The notes under the pieces are model-generated. The model ran no database searches. It was not told the DNA's origin and worked only from the letters and a program-made list of their open reading frames with translations. The position numbers were made by a program, and so were the translations under genes. This document shows, piece by piece, positions 1-5,078 of a stretch of DNA of 5,078 bases. Within the stretch, counting starts at the first letter, position 1. Each line of letters opens with the position of its first letter. This stretch comes from Actinomycetales bacterium (lineage in GTDB: Bacteria > Actinomycetota > Actinomycetes > Actinomycetales > Cellulomonadaceae): NCBI GenBank assembly GCA_012514545.1, contig JAAZAC010000091.1, positions 1 through 5,078 on the forward strand. Direction: 5' to 3'.

Positions 1-419
1 CCGGGGGCGGCGGCGTCGGCGAAGGTCGAGAAGCGCACCCCGGCCCGCCGCACGCCGATCCAGGCGCCGACGGCCCCGAGCGCGATCGCGCCCCAGATGC
101 CGAGACCGCCCTCCCAGACGTACAGCGCCCGGATCGGCTCGCCGTCCGGCCCGAAGTACGCGTCGGGGCTGCTCACGACGTGGTAGAGCCGCCCGCCGAC
201 GATGCCGAACGGGACCGCCCAGAACGAGATGTCGAGGACAGTCTCGGCCTCGCCGCCCCGGGCGACCCACCGCCTCGACGTCATCCAGACGGCGATGACG
301 ATGCCGGCCATGATCGCCAGCGCATAGGCGCGGACGGGGAACGGGCCGAGGTACCAGACTCCCTGCGGCGGGCTCGGGATCGACGCGGGCAGCATTCCGC
401 CGAGCGTAGTGCCCGTCAC
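1..419 (-). CDS. lgt: Prolipoprotein diacylglyceryl transferase, N-terminal half (partial at window edge)
   Basis: Lgt is an inner-membrane enzyme that moves diacylglycerol from phosphatidylglycerol onto the lipobox cysteine of prolipoproteins, the first step of lipoprotein maturation. About 139 residues are visible before the gene leaves the window. Counting from the GTG at 419, family landmarks are IPSP (14-17), GVWYLGPFPVRAYAL with the conserved Tyr at 32, GGRLYH (75-80, His80 in the place of the essential His of E. coli Lgt), and WEGGLGIWG (102-110). Hydrophobic stretches near residues 33-45, 64-76 and 108-123 fit membrane helices. The later catalytic arginine regions lie outside the window. 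The GTG start at 419 overlaps the trpA stop as GTGA, has a GGGGG stretch six bases upstream and repeats the GTGACG start context of trpA and trpB. The ATG at 395 would remove eight residues and resembles the N-terminus of some homologues, but GGCGGA abuts it with no spacer. Family call is secure; the start is not. Confidence 0.93.
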   Translation of the reverse strand, partial: MTGTTLGGMLPASIPSPPQGVWYLGPFPVRAYALAIMAGIVIAVWMTSRRWVARGGEAETVLDISFWAVPFGIVGGRLYHVVSSPDAYFGPDGEPIRALYVWEGGLGIWGAIALGAVGAWIGVRRAGVRFSTFADAAAP

Positions 420-1230
420 GCGGCGCCCCCGCGGACGCCTGCCGCGAGGCCCTCGGCGACCCGGCCGAGCCGCGCGAGCCCCGCCGCGGGCGTCGGGGCC
501 TCGAGGAGCGCGCGCACGAGGACGCTGCCCACGATGACGCCGTCCGCGTACCCGGCCACCTCGGCCGCCTGCTCCGGGGTGCTCACCCCGAGGCCGACGC
601 ACACCCGCTCGGCGCCGGCCCGGCGCGTGTCCTCGACGAGGCGCCGCGCCTGCGCGTCGACGGACGTGCGCACGCCCGTGACACCCATGGTCGACGCCGC
701 GTAGACGAACCCCCGGCTCGCGCGGGCCGTCAGGGCCAGGCGCTCGGTGGTCGAGCTGGGCGCGACGAGGAACACGCGGTCGAGCCCGTGCGCGTCCGAC
801 GCGGTGAGCCACTCCCCCGCCTCGTCCGGGATGAGGTCCGGGGTGATGAGCCCGGCGCCGCCCGCCGCGGCGAGGTCGCGCGCGAACGCGTCGACGCCGT
901 AGCGCAGCACCGGGTTCCAGTACGTCATGACGAGCACGGGCACGCCGGTCGCCGCGACCGCCTCGACCGTGCGCAGGGTGTCCTTGACGCGCACGCCGCC
1001 CGCGAGGGCGCGCTCGACGGCCGCCTGGATGACCGGCCCGTCCATGACGGGGTCGGAGTACGGCAGGCCCAGCTCGACGACGTCGACGCCGGCCTCCACG
1101 ATCGTGCGCGCCGCCGCGACCGCCGTCTCGACGTCGGGGAACCCCACCGGCAGGTAGCCGACCAGCGCCGCGCGGCCCTCCGCGCGGGCGGCGTCCACAC
1201 GCGCGGCGGTCGGGCTCGTCGTCGCCGTCG

Positions 1231-1234
<4 letters not shown>
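416..1234 (-). CDS. trpA: Tryptophan synthase alpha subunit
   Basis: TrpA cleaves indole-3-glycerol phosphate to indole and glyceraldehyde-3-phosphate and passes indole to TrpB through the alpha2-beta2 complex in the cytoplasm. The 272-residue protein is of normal family length and forms a TIM barrel. Visible motifs are GYLPVGFPD (26-34), VVELGLPYSDPVMDGP (52-67) with Glu54 and Asp65 matching the catalytic Glu49 and Asp60 of the Salmonella enzyme, TPDLIPDE (131-138), GFVYAASTMGVTG (175-187), and the phosphate-binding GLGVSTPEQA (214-223) and ADGVIVGS (230-237). The GTG start at 1234 overlaps the trpB TGA by four bases (GTGA) and follows a GAGGGGGAG ribosome-binding site. The first 12-15 residues are an alanine/threonine-rich extension ahead of the core. 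The TGA at 416-418 in turn overlaps the likely GTG of lgt. No key residue is missing, and I see no terminator after the gene. Confidence 0.98.
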
Positions 1235-2462
<1,228 letters not shown>

Positions 2463-2466
<4 letters not shown>

Positions 2467-3275
2467 TGGCGCACCGCCCGCAGCGACGGGTGCGCGCCCG
2501 CGGCCACGAGGTCCGCCACGGCCGAGCGCGGGTCGCCACCGGTGACGAGGCTCTCCCCCACGAGCACGGCGTCGGCGCCCGAGCGCGCGTAGTCCATGAC
2601 GTCGTGGGGGCCGCGCACGCCGGACTCCGCGATCCGCACGACGCCGTTCGGGATGAGCGGCGCGAGGCGCGCGAACGTCGTCCGGTCCACCTCGAGGGTC
2701 TTGAGGTTGCGCGCGTTGACGCCGATGCACCGCGCGCCCGCGTCGAGCGCCCGGGACACCTCCTCGGCGTCGTGCACCTCGACGAGCGCCGTCATGCCGA
2801 GCGAGTGGACCCGCTCCACGAGGGACGTCAGCACCGTCTGCTCCAGGGCGGCGACGATGAGCAGCACGATGTCCGCGCCGTGCGCGCGGGCCTCCCACAC
2901 CTGGTACGGCGTGACGACGAAGTCCTTGCGCAGCACCGGCACGTCCACCGTCGCCCGCACCGCGTCGAGGTCCGCGAGGCTGCCGTGGAACCGGCGGCGC
3001 TCCGTCAGCACCGAGATCGCGCACGCGCCGCCGGCCTCGTACTCGGCCGCGAGCCCGGCCGGGTCCTCGATCGGCGCCAGGGAGCCCTTGCTCGGGCTCG
3101 AGCGCTTGACCTCGGCGATGACGCCGACGGCGGCGTCGTCGTGCAGGATCCCGAGGCACTCCCGGGCGCCCGGCATCCGGGCTGCGCGCTCCTTGAGCGC
3201 GGACAGCGGGACCGCGGCCTCGCGCTCCGCGAGGTCCTCCCGCACCCCGGCGACGATCTCCTCGAGGACGGACAC
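2463..3275 (-). CDS. trpC: Indole-3-glycerol-phosphate synthase
   Basis: TrpC closes the indole ring, converting carboxyphenylamino-deoxyribulose-5-phosphate (CdRP) to indole-3-glycerol phosphate, the TrpA substrate. This is a single-function enzyme of 270 residues, with no TrpF domain fused to it. The N-terminal helix VLEEIVAGVREDLAERE (3-19) is typical. Catalytic residues by alignment with the archaeal enzyme are Glu55 and Lys57 in IAEVKRSSPSKG (53-64), Lys117 in VLRKDF (114-119), Glu166 in LVEVHD (164-169), Asn187 in GVNARNL (185-191), and Glu217-Ser218 in IAESGV (215-220). The phosphate site ADAVLVGESLV (234-244) is also present. The GTG start at 3275 has an excellent ribosome-binding site, AGGAGG, six bases upstream, and the residues before it in frame are low-complexity arginine/glycine noise. 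It is the first gene of the overlapping trpC-trpB-trpA run and is separated from the membrane genes upstream by 107 bases, so it may also be expressed separately from them. Confidence 0.98.
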
Positions 3276-3281
3276 GCCGCG

Positions 3282-3290
3282 CCTCCTCCC
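3282..3290 (-). promoter_or_regulatory. Strong ribosome-binding site of trpC
   Basis: The minus strand reads GGGAGGAGG here, with the AGGAGG core ending six bases before the trpC GTG. It is the best Shine-Dalgarno match in the window and fixes the trpC start, since no ATG competes nearby. It contrasts with trpB, which has almost none, suggesting that ribosomes load at trpC and then continue into trpB by coupling. Confidence 0.85.
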
Positions 3291-3295
3291 CTGTC

Positions 3296-3316
3296 GTCCC
3301 GCCGCCCCAGCGGGAC
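3296..3316 (-). other. Inverted repeat (7-bp stem) in the trpC leader
   Basis: GTCCCGC and GCGGGAC form a perfect seven-base-pair stem around a seven-base loop. It lies between the DUF2752 stop and the trpC ribosome-binding site, a few bases upstream of the latter. No U-run follows, so it is a poor intrinsic terminator. It could shape the leader RNA or protect a processed end. In sequence this GC-rich such a stem can arise by chance. Confidence 0.4.
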
Positions 3317-3325
3317 CCGACCCCC

Positions 3326-3331
3326 AGGATA
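3326..3331 (-). promoter_or_regulatory. Candidate -10 element of an internal promoter for trpCBA
   Basis: The minus strand reads TATCCT, a TANNNT-type actinobacterial -10 hexamer in an otherwise nearly A/T-free gap. Transcription from it would give a leader of roughly 40-45 bases before the trpC GTG and include the strong ribosome-binding site. No recognisable TTGAC -35 lies 16-19 bases upstream, so this rests on one hexamer and on the unusually long gap in an otherwise tightly packed operon. Confidence 0.3.
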
Positions 3332-3382
3332 GGGGCCCGCCGGGACGGCCCCCGCCACGCCCACCTGGTGGGACCGGACGCC

Positions 3383-3838
3383 TCACGGCGCGAGGAACGG
3401 CGCGAGCGCGGGCACGTTCCGGGCGACCCAGAACGCGACGACGACGACGCCGACGGCGGCCGGGAACCACGGCGGCGCCAGCCAGGTGCGCGGCCGGCCC
3501 GTCGCGGCGCGGCGCAGCCACGCCACCCACGAGGCGAGCACCACGGGCACCGCGAGCACGGCGAGGACGTTCATGTCCACCGCCCCGGCCAGGTCGCCGT
3601 GCAGCGCGGCGTGCGCGGCGCGCAGCGTGCCGCAGCCCGGGCAGAACAGCCCGGTGAGCGCCCGGAACGGGCAGGGCGGGTAGTGCCCGGGCTCGTGCGG
3701 GTCGACCTGCCGCACGAGGAGCGCGGCCGCCAGCGCGACGGCCGCCATCCCCACCGGGCCCGCGAGCGCGCGGGTGCGCGCCCCGGCGCCGCGCGGCGCC
3801 GGGCGCCGGCGCGCCACGGACGCCGCGTGCGTCGTCAT
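3383..3838 (-). CDS. DUF2752 family membrane protein
   Basis: A 151-residue membrane protein recognisable as DUF2752 by its core CPFRALTGLFCPGCGTLRAAHALLHG-like stretch (56-81); here Cys56, Cys66 and Cys69 form a CPF...CPGCG arrangement, followed by Arg73 and His76. The DMN motif at 88-90 is also typical. After a basic N-terminus (arginines 10-23) there are about three hydrophobic segments, near residues 25-42, 90-108 and 126-139. The family has no established biochemical function; the cysteines could bind a metal or be redox-active, which is inference. The ATG at 3838 begins 19 bases after the upstream CD225 stop and has only a weak GC-rich purine context. Met31 is a possible later start but would remove the basic segment. 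Its length is ordinary for the family. The gene probably shares a transcript with the CD225 gene. Confidence 0.88.
   Translation of the reverse strand: MTTHAASVARRRPAPRGAGARTRALAGPVGMAAVALAAALLVRQVDPHEPGHYPPCPFRALTGLFCPGCGTLRAAHAALHGDLAGAVDMNVLAVLAVPVVLASWVAWLRRAATGRPRTWLAPPWFPAAVGVVVVAFWVARNVPALAPFLAP
3782..3803. repeat. Perfect 22-base palindrome inside the DUF2752 gene
   Basis: Bases 3782-3803 equal their own reverse complement over 22 bases, composed only of G and C. The arms are CCCGGCGCC and GGCGCCGGG around a GCGC centre. It lies 35 bases into the coding region and encodes roughly residues 12-19 of the basic N-terminus. RNA from either strand could form a stem of about nine pairs with a four-base loop. 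Low-complexity GC composition makes chance a serious alternative. Confidence 0.5.
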
Positions 3839-3857
3839 CGCGCCGGGCCGGACCCGA

Positions 3858-4328
3858 CTAGTAGCTCGAGTAGCCCCACGACGCGACGAGGCCGCTCGCC
3901 ATGAGGATGAGCCACACGACGATGCCGAGGACGCCCAGGATCGTGCCGACGAGCGACCACGTCCGCGCCTGCCGCGACGCGTTCTCCGCGCCCGCGACGT
4001 CGCCCATCGCCCACTTCGAGTTCACCTGCGTGGCGAAGATGACGGCGACGATGCCCGGGATCGTGCAGAGCAGGATCGTGATGATCGCCCACACGAGGTG
4101 GTTCGGCGGCGGGGACCCGACGGGCTGCGGGGCGTAGCCCCCCTGGCCGTAGGCGGAGTACCCGTAGCCCTGCCCGTACGGCTGCTGGCCGTAGGCTGGC
4201 GGCTGCTGGCCGTAGGCCGGCGGCTGCTGGCCGTAGGCCGGGGGCTGCTGCCCGTACGCCGGGGGCTGGTCGCCCGACGGCTGGCCGTAGGGGTTCTGCG
4301 GGTCCTGCGGACCGGTCGGCGTGCTCAT
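3858..4328 (-). CDS. CD225/dispanin family membrane protein with PPAYGQQ repeats
   Basis: A 156-residue protein. Residues 1-72 are a disordered Pro/Tyr/Gly/Gln-rich tail containing four PPAYGQQ units at about 22-49, then QPYGQGYGYSAYGQGGY. Residues 73-145 are a CD225 domain: PPNHLVWAIITILLCTIPGI opens the first membrane helix (78-99), then TQVNSKWAMGDVAGAENASRQARTW (100-124) is the highly conserved intracellular loop, and 125-146 is the second helix. This is the same domain as in eukaryotic interferon-induced transmembrane proteins, but the bacterial role is not established. A tail of this type would lie in the cytoplasm by analogy. The ATG at 4328 overlaps the upstream TGA as ATGA and has AAGGAG five bases upstream. 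The gene ends with TAG, whereas the other five genes whose stops are visible here end with TGA. Family call is secure; function is unknown. Confidence 0.92.
   Translation of the reverse strand: MSTPTGPQDPQNPYGQPSGDQPPAYGQQPPAYGQQPPAYGQQPPAYGQQPYGQGYGYSAYGQGGYAPQPVGSPPPNHLVWAIITILLCTIPGIVAVIFATQVNSKWAMGDVAGAENASRQARTWSLVGTILGVLGIVVWLILMASGLVASWGYSSY
4180..4263 (-). repeat. Four tandem 21-base repeats encoding PPAYGQQ
   Basis: Four in-frame 21-base units at 4180-4200, 4201-4221, 4222-4242 and 4243-4263 encode the heptad repeat of the CD225 protein tail. Neighbouring units 1 and 2, and 2 and 3, differ by one base each; unit 4 differs from unit 3 at two positions. Near identity at the DNA level points to recent duplication by slippage or unequal recombination. 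A degenerate remnant follows up to about 4290. Confidence 0.9.
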
Positions 4329-4660
4329 GCCTGCTCCTTCTCGTCCGGCCGGGCGTCCGCCCGGCTCCCCGCCACGTCGTCGCCCGACCGGGTCGGGCCC
4401 GACGGGGCCGGCTGCCCGAGGCCCGCCTTGCGCAGGACGCCCCCGACGACGAGCCCGAGCACCGCGACGCCCAGCCCCGTCCAGGCCAACCACGGCTGCG
4501 CGGCGACGACGCCCGCGGCCGCCACGACCGCGCCGACGAGCACCGCGCTGACGGTCACCCAGGCGGCCACGGTGTGCCCGTGGTTCCGCGGCGGGGTGGC
4601 CGGCGGGAGGTGGACGGGCGCAGGCGCCCTCGTCGGACCGTCCTGGTGCTGCTCCGGCAT
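4325..4660 (-). CDS. Small HGxxPAAW-type membrane protein
   Basis: A 111-residue protein of the small actinobacterial family named for an HGxxPAAW motif and commonly found between trpE and trpC. Here the motif is HGHTVAAW at residues 27-34, so the usual proline is valine. It follows a proline-rich N-terminus (9-25) and leads straight into the first hydrophobic helix (about 34-54); a second helix covers about 57-76. The hydrophilic tail (77-111) ends in charged residues. No enzymatic function is known for the family; it is assumed to sit in the cytoplasmic membrane. The ATG at 4660 is supported by GAGGAAAGG, whose last G lies six bases upstream. The TGA overlaps the ATG of the CD225 gene as ATGA, so the two are translationally coupled. 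The start is 73 bases downstream of the preceding gene's stop. Confidence 0.82.
   Translation of the reverse strand: MPEQHQDGPTRAPAPVHLPPATPPRNHGHTVAAWVTVSAVLVGAVVAAAGVVAAQPWLAWTGLGVAVLGLVVGGVLRKAGLGQPAPSGPTRSGDDVAGSRADARPDEKEQA
4334..4339 (-). promoter_or_regulatory. Ribosome-binding site of the CD225 gene
   Basis: AAGGAG on the minus strand, five bases before the ATG at 4328 and within the last codons (DEKEQA) of the upstream gene. It fixes the CD225 start and shows that this gene can recruit ribosomes itself despite the ATGA overlap. Confidence 0.8.
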
Positions 4661-4687
4661 GCTCGACCTTTCCTCGGAATAGGGCGA

Positions 4688-4693
4688 ACACTA
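4688..4693 (-). promoter_or_regulatory. Candidate -10 element ahead of the HGxxPAAW gene
   Basis: The 73-base gap between the Trp-associated membrane gene and the HGxxPAAW gene contains the window's clearest A/T-richer patch. On the minus strand it reads TTCGCTAGTGTTCGCCCTATTCC in part, with TAGTGT fitting TANNNT. Transcription would begin about 20 bases before the GAGGAAAGG ribosome-binding site. No TTGAC-like -35 is visible, so the call is weak. CTATTC about ten bases further down is an alternative hexamer. Confidence 0.3.
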
Positions 4694-4718
4694 GCGAACG
4701 GCACCGCCCGCGCGGCGA

Positions 4719-4731
4719 CGCCGGACCGGCG
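4719..4731 (-). other. Short palindrome just after the Trp-associated membrane gene
   Basis: CGCCGG and CCGGCG flank a single base (13 bases in all), starting three bases after the TGA at 4734-4736 in the direction of transcription. As RNA it could fold only with a reduced stem of about four pairs, and no U-run follows, so it is at best a weak terminator or a protein-binding palindrome. Confidence 0.2.
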
Positions 4732-4733
4732 CG

Positions 4734-5078
4734 TCAGGTCGGGTCCTCGCCGCGGCTGAGCGCGTCCCAGGCCTGCACGTCGTCCGACGCCGGTCCCCGC
4801 GACCCCGCGTCCCGCGCCCCCGGGCCGTCCGGGCGCCCGGCGGGCCGGTCGTGGCGGCCGGCCGCGACCGGCCATCCCCGCGCCCCCCGGGCGACGAGCA
4901 CGCCCACGACGACCGTCGCCGCGCCGAGGGCCAGCGCGGCCCACGGCCACGGGGTGAGCCCGACGTCGGCGGCCTCCTCCACGCCCAGCGCGGCGCGCGC
5001 CGCCGCCCGGGCCGCGGCCCCGGGCGCGGCCACCACGCCCCACGCGCCCGCCGCGGCGAGCACGCCGGCCAGGCCGAG
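4734..5078 (-). CDS. Trp biosynthesis-associated membrane protein, C-terminal part (partial)
   Basis: The visible 114 residues run open to the window edge, so the start lies outside. The fragment matches the C-terminal part of the actinobacterial Trp-operon-associated membrane protein family (the TIGR02234 type). It has a hydrophobic helix (LGLAGVLAAAGAWGVVAA), a short alanine-rich linker, the typical PWPW motif opening a second helix (PWPWAALALGAATVVVGVLVA), then a polar tail ending in the hallmark AWDALSRGEDPT. The family usually sits directly after trpE, and its function is unknown; location in the cytoplasmic membrane is inferred from the helices. A GTG at 5063 is in frame but internal, since the helix continues upstream of it. 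The TGA lies 73 bases before the next gene's ATG, the second largest gap in the window. Confidence 0.85.
   Translation of the reverse strand, partial: LGLAGVLAAAGAWGVVAAPGAAARAAARAALGVEEAADVGLTPWPWAALALGAATVVVGVLVARGARGWPVAAGRHDRPAGRPDGPGARDAGSRGPASDDVQAWDALSRGEDPT

Noticed and set aside
3276..3382. A trp leader peptide and attenuator ahead of trpC
   Set aside because: No short open frame with tandem Trp codons is present in the gap, and there is no terminator hairpin followed by a U-run. Operon-level attenuation, if any, would lie upstream of trpE outside the window.
4180..4263. CRISPR-like array
   Set aside because: The 21-base units are directly adjacent without spacers and encode an in-frame peptide repeat.
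3858..4691. A 277-residue version of the CD225 protein starting upstream
   Set aside because: The extra N-terminal residues are out-of-frame translation of the HGxxPAAW gene; the ATG at 4328 has its own AAGGAG site.
4661..4733. An intrinsic terminator after the Trp-associated membrane gene
   Set aside because: The palindrome at 4719-4731 has a one-base centre and no U-run, so a stable terminator hairpin cannot be supported.

Overview
The window is very G+C rich (about three quarters by eye), with almost every third codon position G or C and frequent GTG starts. The protein families and gene order are those of a high-GC actinobacterium, most likely in Micrococcales near the Cellulomonas group. 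The taxonomic call is an inference from gene order and composition. Every gene I can support lies on the minus strand, so transcription runs from base 5078 down to base 1.

In transcription order the layout is: (1) the C-terminal part of a Trp-biosynthesis-associated membrane protein (4734-5078, cut by the window edge); (2) a short gap with an A/T-richer spot that could hold a promoter; (3) a two-helix HGxxPAAW-type membrane protein (4325-4660); (4) a CD225/dispanin membrane protein with a tandem PPAYGQQ tail (3858-4328); (5) a DUF2752 membrane protein with a CPGCG motif (3383-3838); (6) a 107-base gap with a possible internal promoter, a hairpin and a strong ribosome-binding site; (7) trpC (2463-3275), trpB (1231-2466) and trpA (416-1234); and (8) the first half of lgt (1-419, cut by the window edge).

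trpC, trpB and trpA encode the last steps of tryptophan synthesis: indole-3-glycerol-phosphate synthase and the two subunits of tryptophan synthase. All three look intact, with their catalytic residues present. trpC/trpB, trpB/trpA and probably trpA/lgt each overlap by the four bases GTGA, which implies tight translational coupling. trpE is expected just upstream, outside the window. No trpD or trpF lies between the membrane genes and trpB, which fits actinobacteria that use PriA for the TrpF step.

I see no mobile element, CRISPR array, RNA gene, phage gene or defence system. The least understood part is the block of four small membrane-protein genes ahead of trpC. Their functions are unknown or only family-level, and a CD225 and DUF2752 pair inside a tryptophan operon is the most worthwhile lead here. 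The long plus-strand open frames are antisense shadows caused by high GC.
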